Positions 1 to 7,040 of a DNA stretch of 64,000 bases are shown here, in pieces (the first letter of the stretch is position 1; every line of letters begins with the position of its first letter). The notes under the pieces are model-generated. The model searched no databases, was not told the origin of the DNA, and saw only the letters and a list, made by a program, of their open reading frames with translations. The position numbers and the translations under genes are program-made. The stretch covers positions 1 to 64,000 of the forward strand of contig CANRBF010000010.1 of NCBI GenBank assembly GCA_947628795.1, written 5' to 3'. The stretch comes from an uncultured Monoglobus sp. (GTDB lineage Bacteria; Bacillota; Clostridia; Monoglobales; Monoglobaceae).

Positions 1-89
1 TTTTCTATCAGATCAACCAACAACTCCTTCAAGGGCTCACGCACATCGTCCGAGCGCGTGTTTCGATGTCCGAAAAAAGTACACGTCAT
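1..89 (-). CDS. Start of a SLOG-like small protein (partial, runs off the left edge)
   Basis: Read on the minus strand, an ATG at 89-87 opens a frame that stays open to the window edge (29 codons). It begins MTCTFFGHRNTRSDDV and continues VREPLKELLVDLIE. The TCTFFGHR start is one I associate with a common small Firmicutes protein assigned to the SLOG (nucleotide/ligand-sensing Rossmann-like) superfamily. A purine-rich ribosome site (AGGCGGGG) lies about 4 nt before the ATG. Only the first strand-helix unit is visible, so function cannot be judged. It is divergent from the XRE operon. Confidence 0.55.
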   Translation of the reverse strand, partial: MTCTFFGHRNTRSDDVREPLKELLVDLIE

Positions 90-162
90 TTTACCCCGCC
101 TGTTCTCTCAAACAAAAAAGTGTGCAGCACGAAGCCGCACACCGAAAAACGCAGCTTCTTTG

Positions 163-274
163 TTGCTACACAAGTTCACTTTGCCGAATAAGGACAAGAA
201 CATGAAGCGTGCATTTTTACCATGGGTAAAAAATGCCCTTATATTCGGCAAATTATTCACTTGTGTAGCACAAC
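163..274. repeat. Long interrupted inverted repeat (cruciform-like element)
   Basis: The arm at 163-193 (TTGCTACACAAG ... TTGCCGAATA AGG) is the near reverse complement of 237-274 (CCTTAT ATTCGGCAA ... CTTGTGTAGCACAA). The centre, 211-236, is itself a dyad (GCATTTTTACC / GGGTAAAAAATGC). Together they could fold into one extended hairpin of about 110 nt. It fills most of the 365-bp gap (90-454) between the divergent SLOG-like and XRE genes. A smaller imperfect hairpin precedes it near 119-142. It could be a structured RNA, a bidirectional terminator, a MITE-like remnant or a recombination site; the sequence does not decide. Confidence 0.7.
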
Positions 275-394
275 TATTATATCACATACCATACGATTTT
301 GTCCAGCACTTTTTATATTGATGAATATGACCGAACTGTAAAATAAAAACCGTATTTTGTAAAACGATTTTTGAATAAAATCGGAGCTTTAGGG

Positions 395-429
395 TTGACA
401 ATAAGTTGTTATCGGGTTATAATATAACC
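395..429 (+). promoter_or_regulatory. Consensus promoter of the XRE operon with an operator dyad on the -10
   Basis: TTGACA (395-400), a 17-nt spacer and TATAAT (418-423) form a perfect sigma-A-type promoter. The -10 is embedded in the exact dyad GGTTAT-AAT-ATAACC (415-429), so a repressor bound there would occlude RNA polymerase. The first gene downstream encodes an XRE-family DNA-binding protein, so autorepression is the simple inference. The ribosome site AGGAGGG is at 442-448. Confidence 0.8.
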
Positions 430-454
430 ATCAAAATATTTAGGAGGGTTGGTT

Positions 455-817
455 ATGAAAGGTATTGGGAAAAGGTTAAGGACGCTGCGGAAAAGCACTA
501 TGATGTCTCAGGAGAAATTCGCCAAGGTTATCGGTTCGTCTCAGTCGGCTATCAACAGATATGAGAATGACCAGTCCGAGCCGCCTTGCGAGATTTTCTT
601 GAAATATGCGGACTACTTTAACGTGTCTATGGACTATCTGTTTTTAAGAACAAATGTGCCGGAGGGAATAGATTATGAATTCACTCCAAGGTTTGATACA
701 GATAATAAACAGTTCAAGCAATTCATAGATATGTGCTTTGACCCGGAATCGCCATTAAATGAAAAGTTGAAAAAATCTTTGTATAACCTGCTTTTGGAGG
801 AAAACGATAATGCCTAA
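455..817 (+). CDS. XRE-family helix-turn-helix transcriptional regulator
   Basis: A 120-aa protein with an HTH_3 (Cro/CI-type) domain at about residues 4-60. The recognisable core is SQEKFAKVIGSSQSAINRYE followed by a Y-x-x-YF-N-V-S-x-DYLF ending typical of phage and ICE repressors. The remaining ~60 residues are an acidic tail with no recognised domain. I chose ATG 455 over a TTG at 449 because AGGAGGG (442-448) sits 6 nt before 455 and would abut 449. It is the first gene of an overlapping three-gene operon, with KilA-N starting 8 nt before its stop. It probably represses its own promoter through the dyad at 415-429 and may keep the recombinase silent. Confidence 0.9.
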   Translation: MKGIGKRLRTLRKSTMMSQEKFAKVIGSSQSAINRYENDQSEPPCEIFLKYADYFNVSMDYLFLRTNVPEGIDYEFTPRFDTDNKQFKQFIDMCFDPESPLNEKLKKSLYNLLLEENDNA

Positions 818-1664
818 CAGAACATCAAAAATTACCGTGCAGAATGTTTCCGTCACAATAATGAATGTTGACCAAAACGATTATATCAGTTTGACAGACA
901 TGGCAAAAGCGCGGACTGACAGCGCGCGAGCAGCCGACGTAATAAAGAACTGGCTCCGCACCCGATCGACGCTTGAATTTCTCGGCACCTGGGAAATTAT
1001 GTATAATCCGGATTTTAAAGTGGTCGAATTCGACCACTTTAAATCGGAGGCAGGTCTGCACACATTTACCTTAAGCGCCAAAGAATGGATCGAAAAGACA
1101 AACGCGATAGGAATGTATGTCCGCGCAGGCAGATATGGCGGTACTTATGCCCACAAAGATATAGCTTTTGAGTTCGGCTCGGCTATAAGCCCGATATTTA
1201 AGCTGTATCTTTTAAAAGAGTACCAGCGGCTAAAAGATGAGGAAAACGACAGATTAAAACTGGAATGGAACGCAAAGCGGTTTCTTTCTAAAAATAATTA
1301 TCTCATACATACCGATGCCGTGAAAAACTATGTTTTGCCGCAGAGCAATTACAGTAAAAACACGGAATGGCTGGCATACGCGGACGAAGCCGATTTATTA
1401 AACGTCGCTTTATTCGGCTGTACTGCCAAAGAGTGGCGGGATGCCAATCCGGAATTGGCAAAAAACAGTAATATACGAGATTTTGCCTCAATATCTGAAC
1501 TAACGGTTTTGTCAAATCTTGAAACGCATAACGCCGAGTTGATCAAAAATGGTTTGAGCAAACGGGAACGCTTTGAAAATCTCAGAAAAATTGCTCAGTA
1601 TCAACTTCAAGTTCTTAGTGAGGCTGAAAAAATACAATTACCGGAAGGAGAAAGCAATAATTGA
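810..1664 (+). CDS. KilA-N domain protein
   Basis: 284 aa. The N-terminal ~120 residues match the KilA-N DNA-binding domain of phage, DNA-virus and ICE proteins: an opening strand with YISLTDMAKA, then IKNWLRTRSTLEFLGTWE, then a VEFDHF segment, LSAKEWIEKTNAIG and the YGGTYAHKDIAFEFGSAISP block. The C-terminal half is helical, ends in a charged stretch and has no catalytic motif I recognise. GGAGG at 796-800 is 9 nt before the ATG. The start overlaps the XRE gene by 8 nt and the stop overlaps the recombinase start by 4 nt, so the three are probably translationally coupled. KilA-N proteins are thought to bind DNA; the precise role here is unknown. The gene contains a perfect 30-bp palindrome. 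Confidence 0.85.
   Translation: MPNRTSKITVQNVSVTIMNVDQNDYISLTDMAKARTDSARAADVIKNWLRTRSTLEFLGTWEIMYNPDFKVVEFDHFKSEAGLHTFTLSAKEWIEKTNAIGMYVRAGRYGGTYAHKDIAFEFGSAISPIFKLYLLKEYQRLKDEENDRLKLEWNAKRFLSKNNYLIHTDAVKNYVLPQSNYSKNTEWLAYADEADLLNVALFGCTAKEWRDANPELAKNSNIRDFASISELTVLSNLETHNAELIKNGLSKRERFENLRKIAQYQLQVLSEAEKIQLPEGESNN
1014..1043. repeat. Perfect 30-bp palindrome inside the KilA-N coding sequence
   Basis: The half-site TTTAAAGTGGTCGAA is followed directly by its exact reverse complement, with no loop. It encodes the FKVVEFDHFK segment. Fifteen uninterrupted complementary pairs are unexpected by chance at one position in a coding region. It could be a binding site for a dimeric protein such as the operon's own regulators, or a recombination core. 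Confidence 0.85.
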
Positions 1665-3121
1665 AAGCGGTAATATATGCTAGATATTCCTCGGACCATC
1701 AGCGTGAGGAAAGCATAGAGGGGCAGCTCAGAGAGTGCAAGGAATATGCCGGCAGGAATGACATGGTCGTTATCAAGACATACATAGACAGGGCGCTGTC
1801 AGCCAAAACGGACAACAGACCCGAGTTTCAGAGAATGATCAAAGACAGCACCAAAGGATTATTTGATATTGTTCTTGTTTGGAAACTTGACAGATTTGCG
1901 AGAAACAGATATGATTCAGCCCACTACAAGGCAATGCTGCGCAAGAACGGAGTTAAAGTCGTATCGGCAAAAGAGGCAATATCCGAAGGTCCGGAAGGAA
2001 TAATCCTCGAATCTATGCTTGAAGGCTACGCCGAATACTACTCCGCAGAGCTGGCACAAAAGGTCACGAGAGGAATGACCGAGAACGCTCTTAAAGCACG
2101 GTACAACGGCGGAACTATGCCGCTCGGCTATATGGTCGATGAAAACAAACAGTATGCCGTAAATCCACAGACGGCACCCGTCGTAAGAGAAATATTCAAT
2201 AGATACGCTTCGGGCGAGTTGATACAGGATATAGTGAAATCCTTAAACGAGCGCGGTTTGAAAAGTTCGAAGGGCGCAGAGTTTAACAAAAGCAGTATGA
2301 ATGTAATGCTAAAAAATCGTAAATATATCGGAGAATATAAATATAACGATATAATTATTCCGAACGGAATGCCCGCAATAATCTCGGAAGAATTATTTGA
2401 AAAAGTGCAGAAACGGTTAAAACGAAACAAGCATGCTCCCGCCGCCGAAAAAGCTAAGGAGAAATATTTGCTTACGACAAAGTTGTTCTGCGGCAATTGC
2501 GGTGCGTATATGATAGGCGAAAGCGGTCACGGACACAAAGGCATAATGTATCACTATTACAAATGCGCCACAGCTAAACGCAAAGGTAATTGTGATAAAA
2601 AGACTGTCAAAAAAGATTATATAGAAAATTTGGTCGTGGAACTCACAAAACAAACGGTACTGCATGACGACGTTATTAAAAGAATAGCAAAAACAATTTA
2701 CAATATGCAGTCGGGAGAAAGCGATATATTAAAAACGCTTAGACAAAATATGAAAGAGGTTGAAAAATCGATCAATAATATGCTTCACGCAATTGAAATG
2801 GGGATCGTGACGGCTTCAACCAAACAGAGGCTTGAAGAACTGGAAACCAGGAAATCGGGACTTGAGATCGCTGTGTTAAACGAGGAAATCGAGCGTCCAA
2901 AGTTGACCGAGGAGCAGATAGTATATTGGATAAGCAGATTTAAAAACGGAAATACAGATGACGAAAAATACAAACAAATGCTGATAGATACCTTTGTAAA
3001 TTCGGTATATCTGTACGACGACAAATTAATAATAACATACAATTTCAAAGACGGAACAAGAACAACCACGTTTGATGAGATAAATAATTCGGATTTGGCG
3101 CAACACGGTTCACCAGAGTAA
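1661..3121 (+). CDS. Large serine recombinase (site-specific integrase/resolvase family)
   Basis: 486 aa, typical for large serine recombinases. The resolvase catalytic domain (about residues 1-145) starts with AVIYARYSSD, giving the expected arginine R8 and nucleophile S10, and carries VWKLDRFARNRYD. A recombinase domain follows (about 150-260), then a zinc ribbon near residue 276 (CGNCGAYM ... YYKC ... GNC) and a C-terminal coiled coil (about 340-430). The start is TTG at 1661, 10 nt after AAGGAG (1645-1650), overlapping the KilA-N stop. Such enzymes integrate and excise phages and transposable elements. It is an unusual neighbour for the convergent tyrosine integrase; the two may come from different nested elements. 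No frameshift is seen. Confidence 0.93.
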   Translation: MKAVIYARYSSDHQREESIEGQLRECKEYAGRNDMVVIKTYIDRALSAKTDNRPEFQRMIKDSTKGLFDIVLVWKLDRFARNRYDSAHYKAMLRKNGVKVVSAKEAISEGPEGIILESMLEGYAEYYSAELAQKVTRGMTENALKARYNGGTMPLGYMVDENKQYAVNPQTAPVVREIFNRYASGELIQDIVKSLNERGLKSSKGAEFNKSSMNVMLKNRKYIGEYKYNDIIIPNGMPAIISEELFEKVQKRLKRNKHAPAAEKAKEKYLLTTKLFCGNCGAYMIGESGHGHKGIMYHYYKCATAKRKGNCDKKTVKKDYIENLVVELTKQTVLHDDVIKRIAKTIYNMQSGESDILKTLRQNMKEVEKSINNMLHAIEMGIVTASTKQRLEELETRKSGLEIAVLNEEIERPKLTEEQIVYWISRFKNGNTDDEKYKQMLIDTFVNSVYLYDDKLIITYNFKDGTRTTTFDEINNSDLAQHGSPE

Positions 3122-3123
3122 GA

Positions 3124-3168
3124 CTCCCGAAATGCCCGATTTTACGGCGTTTCGGGGGTTTTGCTTTT
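3124..3168 (+). terminator. Rho-independent terminator of the XRE-KilA-N-recombinase operon
   Basis: The stem CCCGAAATGCC / GGCGTTTCGGG is followed by GGTTTTGCTTTTT, starting 4 nt after the recombinase stop. Confidence 0.8.
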
Positions 3169-3181
3169 TCCTAAAATCCGT

Positions 3182-3203
3182 TTTGGTCGTTATTTGGTCG
3201 TTA
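3182..3203. repeat. Tandem 11-bp direct repeat next to the integrase 3' end
   Basis: TTTGGTCGTTA occurs twice head to tail, followed by a TAACTTATCATAACTTATCG / TAAGTTA dyad-like stretch at the integrase stop codon. Arm-type integrase sites often look like this, but no second att copy is identified in the window. Confidence 0.4.
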
Positions 3204-3240
3204 TTTAATGATCAAATTGTTTTATGTAACTTATCATAAC

Positions 3241-4398
3241 TTATCGTAAGTTAAAACAGCTCGCTACTGTTTCGCTCGCCAATGCCTGCGCTCTTGAAAA
3301 TGCGTGGGCGTAAATGTTGAGCGTCGTGTTCGCGTCGCTGTGACCCATGCACGCCTGAACCGTTTTAACGCTCGCTCCCGACTCTATCATAATCGAAGCG
3401 CATAAGTGACGGAACGAATGCGGTGTCACATACCTTATTCCCTCGCGCTTGCAAAAGCTGTTCAGCCAATCCCTCGGCGTTAGCGGCGACATAACACCGC
3501 CATATGGGTTTTTAAACACAAAATTGTTTTCCTGCCATTTTGTGCCCAGTCTGACGCTTTCATCCTCGTAAAATTTTTGCAGCCGTTTCAGATATTCAAA
3601 CACTTCCTCTGAAAGTTTCAAACTACGATTTGATGTAACAGACTTGGGAGTGTCAATTACCGTGCCTTTATAGGCAGTATGATACAGAGCTTTGTTTATT
3701 GATATTATATGATTTTTAAAATCAATATCATCCCATGTAAGTCCGCATATCTCGCCTCTGCGAAATCCGCTGAAAATCATAAGTATAAAATAACACTGAT
3801 ACACAAGCGGAGCTTTTTCTGTGAGCCTGTCAAGAAATATCTGCGCTTCTTCGGGAGTGTATATGTCTCTTTCGGTTTCTTTGATACGCGGTATATTCGC
3901 GTGACTGCACGGATTTGAGTTCAGCATATCAAGCCTTATTGCGTAATTCATTATTGAGGACACGCATGACACATAATTTTTGATCGTCTTTGCTCCCAAC
4001 GGCTTGTGCTTATCATTACCGTTGTACAATGATTGAATAAACATTTGAATATTCCGCCGTTTTATTTTGTCAAGGTGCATATGCCCGATTTCCTCGTCTA
4101 TCCGTTTTGTCATTTTCCCCATTGAATCAAGAGTTGTCGGTTTCAAGTTCGGTATCGCGTATTCCTCTTTCCAGCGATTCATAAAATCGCCGAGCTTTAC
4201 TTTTGATGCGGTATAACCATCTAAGCAAGCTTCCTCAAAAAGAACCGCTTGACGGTTTACTTCTTTTTCGATCTGCCGTTTAGTCATATCCGGTTTAGGT
4301 TTCCATGTTTTTGTTCGTAAAATTTGCTTGCCGTTAGTATCACAACCGCAGCTTACAATAATCTGATAACTGTTGTTTCTTTTTCTTATTGAGGCCAT
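3241..4398 (-). CDS. Tyrosine recombinase/integrase (Tn916-Int or phage type)
   Basis: 385 aa with an N-terminal arm-binding region (about 1-65), a SAM-like core-binding domain (about 70-165) and a catalytic domain (about 180-375). Catalytic residues are visible: R213 in GFRRGEICGLTW, H327-x-x-R330 in PHSFRHLC, a histidine in MGHSDANTTL, and nucleophile Y363 in NIYAHAF. The length is normal and the frame intact, so it is likely active. It is transcribed from its own promoter downstream of the excisionase-like gene, the usual xis-int order, and converges on the serine-recombinase operon. It would integrate and, with Xis, excise the host element. Confidence 0.93.
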   Translation of the reverse strand: MASIRKRNNSYQIIVSCGCDTNGKQILRTKTWKPKPDMTKRQIEKEVNRQAVLFEEACLDGYTASKVKLGDFMNRWKEEYAIPNLKPTTLDSMGKMTKRIDEEIGHMHLDKIKRRNIQMFIQSLYNGNDKHKPLGAKTIKNYVSCVSSIMNYAIRLDMLNSNPCSHANIPRIKETERDIYTPEEAQIFLDRLTEKAPLVYQCYFILMIFSGFRRGEICGLTWDDIDFKNHIISINKALYHTAYKGTVIDTPKSVTSNRSLKLSEEVFEYLKRLQKFYEDESVRLGTKWQENNFVFKNPYGGVMSPLTPRDWLNSFCKREGIRYVTPHSFRHLCASIMIESGASVKTVQACMGHSDANTTLNIYAHAFSRAQALASETVASCFNLR

Positions 4399-4446
4399 TT
4401 GATGAATCTCCTTTCCAATTATTCACCTTGGCGCCATCGTATATTA

Positions 4447-4476
4447 AGTATAACGCCGTTTTGAATAATATGTCAA
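4447..4476 (-). promoter_or_regulatory. Promoter of the integrase gene
   Basis: On the minus strand, TTGACA (4476-4471), 18-nt spacer, TATACT (4452-4447), about 50 nt upstream of the integrase ATG. A GGAAAGGAG ribosome site follows. Confidence 0.65.
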
Positions 4477-4529
4477 TGCCCTATTTTAGCTTTTGTCAAA
4501 AAATATAATTTTAGATAAGAGCCGATAAT

Positions 4530-4829
4530 TCATGTCACATTATTGTCTTTGAAGAAATCACCGAAATAGCTTTTAAGAACTGATTTTGAAATAAGCATTT
4601 TACCATTCGCGCCGACACCGGCTCTTATGTACGGGATTTTACCGCTGCTTATTAATTTTCGCAGAGTGTATTCCGAAAGTCCGCGAACCATTTTTACACA
4701 CTCTTTAATAGTGAGCAGTTCAACTTTTTCGTCCTTTGAGTTATCGGACTCTGCCGGTTCATCAACAGGCATATCGTTAATCACGGCTGTTAATTGCAAT
4801 ATCAAGTCTTGTTTTTCCAAAGCGGTCAT
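4530..4829 (-). CDS. Excisionase-like helix-turn-helix protein
   Basis: 99 aa. A winged MerR/excisionase-type HTH lies in the C-terminal half: ELLTIKECVKMVRGLSEYTL, then RKLISSGKIPYIRAG and KMLISKSVLKSYF. This is the usual DNA-binding domain (excisionase family) layout. The N-terminal ~40 residues are acidic and probably disordered. The frame opens earlier (to 4937), but ATG 4829 is preferred because AAAGGAT at 4839-4845 precedes it by about 9 nt and the extra 36 residues lie over a strong dyad. It sits just upstream of int on the same strand and probably directs excision or regulates int. Confidence 0.8.
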   Translation of the reverse strand: MTALEKQDLILQLTAVINDMPVDEPAESDNSKDEKVELLTIKECVKMVRGLSEYTLRKLISSGKIPYIRAGVGANGKMLISKSVLKSYFGDFFKDNNVT

Positions 4830-4865
4830 TTTGGGTTCATCCTTTCGTTTAAATGCTGTATTCGG

Positions 4866-4912
4866 CACATTTTCAAAAGATACAAAGATATAATATCTTT
4901 TGAAAATATGTG
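4866..4912. promoter_or_regulatory. Dyad upstream of the excisionase gene
   Basis: CACATTTTCAAAAGATA (4866-4882) pairs with TATCTTTTGAAAATATGTG (4894-4912), apart from one small bulge. It lies 37-83 nt upstream of the chosen xis start. A minus-strand TTGACA at 4922-4917 abuts it, so the dyad occupies the promoter region and is a plausible operator. Confidence 0.6.
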
Positions 4913-4922
4913 AATTTGTCAA

Positions 4923-4982
4923 ATATGCCCGACGCATTCCGATTGAGTGATCTCGCAGATCATAGATATGCGCCGGGCATAT
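4923..4982. repeat. Inverted repeat near the right end of the integrase module
   Basis: ATATGCCCGACGCAT (4923-4937) and ATGCGCCGGGCATAT (4968-4982) are 15-bp inverted arms with one mismatch, separated by 30 nt. They could be part of an element end or a hairpin. Confidence 0.6.
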
Positions 4983-5245
4983 AAATATTAAAATTTTCTA
5001 CGGTATCTTGTATTTGTCCACGACATCCCCAAGACAGGCAATCATCAGACTGTCGGCAGCTACCGACATCACGGGAATCTAACCCCTGCATGGTTCGCAT
5101 CCAGCCGCCCAATTCCGATAAGAGTTCAAGACGGGAGTATCATTATACTTTCTGACAATCATGGCCGTATCGGGAGCCGCCCGATATTTTGCCGCCGCTT
5201 AATCGCTCAGTGTACTTTTGTAACAAGAACATTAGAGGTTCATTT
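4983..5245. other. No intact gene; probable decayed coding remnant
   Basis: On the minus strand an open stretch reads ...LLSELGGWMRTMQGL..., and another frame ends ...ADSLMIACLGDVVDKYKIP. Both are short, lack good starts and I do not recognise them. The stretch lies between the integrase module and a clear DUF362-like remnant, so it is probably a rearrangement scar. Confidence 0.35.
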
Positions 5246-5398
5246 CTATCTTACAAGCGCTTCCGGTGTGATTTCCGATGTCATATAAACAGCCGGCGCG
5301 TCGGGATTATCTGTTTTATACTGCTCATCCGCCGCTAAAGCTGTCAAATGGCAAATTCCAAAGCAGATAACTGCCGATATTATTATAAAAATAATTTT
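5246..5398 (-). pseudogene. N-terminal remnant of a secreted DUF362-like protein
   Basis: Directly after the flavodoxin stop, and in the same frame, comes a start-less signal-peptide-like segment (KIIFIIISAVICFGICHLTA) followed by NPDAPAVYMTSEITPEALVR and a stop. The PAVYMTSEITPEALV phrase resembles the start of DUF362 domain proteins. There is no ATG, GTG or TTG at the front, and only ~50 codons survive of an expected several hundred. A DUF362 C-terminal half lies at 20.8-21.3 kb on the other strand. Confidence 0.6.
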
Positions 5399-5875
5399 TT
5401 ATAACGTCTCCACCCACCTTTTAAGCTCGTCTTGTGACAACCTTCCGTTTAACATTCTGCCCGCCTTTATTTCGGCGCGCTGCAAAACCGAGTCTTTCAG
5501 CGCGTCAACGCAGCCGCCGATACCGCTGCCGCCGGAGGTGGCGAACAATATGATCTTTTTGCCCGAAAAATCATAGCTTTCAAGAAACGTGTTTATTATT
5601 GTCGGCGCGGTGTACCACCAGATAGGGAAGCCCAAAAGGATTTTGTCATACGCGCCGATATTCGCGTTTGTGTCCGCAAGAGCGGGACGGCTCGACTTAT
5701 CCTTCATCTCGACCGAGCTTCGCGAATTTTTATTTTGCCAGTTCAGATCCGCGCTTGTGTAGGGGACCGCGGGCTTGATCTCATATAGATCCGCTCCCGC
5801 CGCATCCGCGAGATTTTTCGCGGCTCTCGCCGTCGTGCCGCTTGCCGAAAAATATGCTACCAATGTTTTACTCAT
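5399..5875 (-). CDS. Flavodoxin
   Basis: 158 aa, a full-length short-chain flavodoxin. The FMN phosphate loop is at the N-terminus (VAYFSASGTTARAA, about residues 6-19), followed by GADLYEIKPAVPYT, the LGFPIWWYTAPTIINTFLE segment near the flavin, and the IILFATSGGSGIGG loop. It is a cytosolic one-electron carrier of the NADPH-linked flavodoxin group often found near DUF362 and aldo-keto-reductase genes in Clostridia. It is divergent from a TetR regulator, with shared operators in the 149-bp gap, so the TetR protein very probably controls it. The ribosome site is TAGGAGG. Confidence 0.9.
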   Translation of the reverse strand: MSKTLVAYFSASGTTARAAKNLADAAGADLYEIKPAVPYTSADLNWQNKNSRSSVEMKDKSSRPALADTNANIGAYDKILLGFPIWWYTAPTIINTFLESYDFSGKKIILFATSGGSGIGGCVDALKDSVLQRAEIKAGRMLNGRLSQDELKRWVETL

Positions 5876-5894
5876 TGTAATTACCTCCTAATCT

Positions 5895-5992
5895 TGACGC
5901 TGTGTCATTTTTATATATTATAGCACATCACTGACACGCCGTCAATAGATTTTAAGAAAAATATTGACATTATGTCAGAATTGTGTTACACT
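5895..5992. promoter_or_regulatory. Divergent promoters with three TGAC-N5-GTCA operators
   Basis: Three 13-bp dyads with the same half-sites occur: 5895-5907, 5932-5944 and 5965-5977 (TGACATTATGTCA, perfect). The flavodoxin promoter on the minus strand is TTGACG (5945-5940), 17 nt, TATAAT (5922-5917); its -35 overlaps the middle operator and the first lies downstream of its -10. The TetR promoter is TTGACA (5964-5969), 17 nt, TACACT (5987-5992); its -35 overlaps the third operator. This placement predicts repression of both directions by the TetR protein. Confidence 0.85.
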
Positions 5993-6024
5993 AATGGCGA
6001 ACTAAATTTTAAGGAGAAAAATTT

Positions 6025-6657
6025 ATGCCAAAAGGATCACCCGAATTAACCAACGCGCGCAGGGAGGAGATCATCAACGCCTGCGAGAAGCTGTACAAAA
6101 CCATGAACTTCAAGGAAATAACCATAAAGGAGATAGGCGGCGCAACCTCGTTTACGCGTACTTCGATCTATAATTATTTTCAGACGAAGGAGGAGATCTT
6201 TCTTGCGCTTATCGAACGGGAATACAACCTCTGGTGCGACGATCTGGAAAAGACGATGCGTGAGACCGAGTCCATGACAAAGGACGAGATCGCCGACGCG
6301 CTCGCGCGGTCGCTGGAACGCCGTCCGCAGCTTTTAAAGCTGTTGTCGATGAACCACTACGACATGGAGGAAAACAGTTCCCTCGATCGTCTGACGGATA
6401 TGAAGGTCGCGTACAACCGCTCGATATGCACCGTCCGCGCGTTTGTGAAAAAGTATGTCCCGACGTTTACGGACGAGCAGCTTCACGAGTTTATATATCT
6501 GTTTTTTCCGTTCATGTTCGGTATATATCCGTATGCGGTCGTGACGGACAAGCAGCAGCAGGCAATGACGGACGCGGGTATGAATTATCCGAAAATGACG
6601 GTCTATGATATAACATACGCCTGCGTAAAGCGGCTGCTCGACAGTATTATTACATGA
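6025..6657 (+). CDS. TetR/AcrR-family transcriptional regulator
   Basis: 210 aa. The N-terminal TetR HTH (about residues 10-58) reads RREEIINACEKLY, then ITIKEIGGATSFTRTSIYNY and FQTKEEIFLALI, a classic signature. The C-terminal ligand-binding domain is helical and ends in a hydrophobic segment (FIYLFFPFMFGIYPYAV). It is preceded by AAGGAG. It is divergent from the flavodoxin and probably autoregulated through the TGAC-N5-GTCA sites. The inducer is unknown. Confidence 0.92.
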   Translation: MPKGSPELTNARREEIINACEKLYKTMNFKEITIKEIGGATSFTRTSIYNYFQTKEEIFLALIEREYNLWCDDLEKTMRETESMTKDEIADALARSLERRPQLLKLLSMNHYDMEENSSLDRLTDMKVAYNRSICTVRAFVKKYVPTFTDEQLHEFIYLFFPFMFGIYPYAVVTDKQQQAMTDAGMNYPKMTVYDITYACVKRLLDSIIT

Positions 6658-6698
6658 TGTTCGTAGTTGTAATGATCTATATATTCTTTTAATTCATT

Positions 6699-6875
6699 GA
6701 TGAATTCGCCGACGCTTTAAGAACGCTCCGCGGCTTTGGAGATGTTTTTCGGATAATGCCGTATGAGGACGGCCTTCATCTGCTTTTAAGAGCAGAGACC
6801 CGACTGCATACAACTGCGTCGGCACGAGCGACAGAATCGCGTCGTATCGCACGATGGAAAACAGAATGTGATTGA
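6699..6875 (+). pseudogene. Short coding remnant, possibly a MocR-type (GntR/aminotransferase) C-terminus
   Basis: An open frame without a start codon reads DEFADALRTLRGFGDVFRIM, then PYEDGLHLLLRAETRL, then a low-complexity tail and a stop. The x-D-G-L-H-L-L-L pattern resembles the C-terminal part of MocR-like PLP-dependent regulators. The match is short and by eye only. Confidence 0.3.
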
Positions 6876-6970
6876 TGGATGGATAGTTTGTTGATTTTTT
6901 CAGGATTTTTTACAGAAACTTCTTTTTTTGCCCGTTTATGCTCTAAAACGGCCTTTTCGTGTCATAAGGG

Positions 6971-6999
6971 TTGAAAAAATTATTTTTTTGTGGTATAGT
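6971..6999 (+). promoter_or_regulatory. Probable promoter of the 3,422-aa surface protein
   Basis: TTGAAA (6971-6976), 17-nt spacer, TATAGT (6994-6999). A weak terminator-like hairpin at about 6930-6957 precedes it. If used, the leader would be about 200 nt and include the REP-like palindromes at 7041-7158. The ribosome site AAGGAGG is at 7194-7200. Confidence 0.55.
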
Positions 7000-7040
7000 T
7001 TTGTATGATTAAATTGGATTATTGTGGCCCGTCAAAAATA

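Noticed and set aside
58..321. 87-codon plus-strand frame at the left edge
   Set aside because: It runs through the inverted repeat and overlaps the SLOG-like start; no ribosome site or domain.
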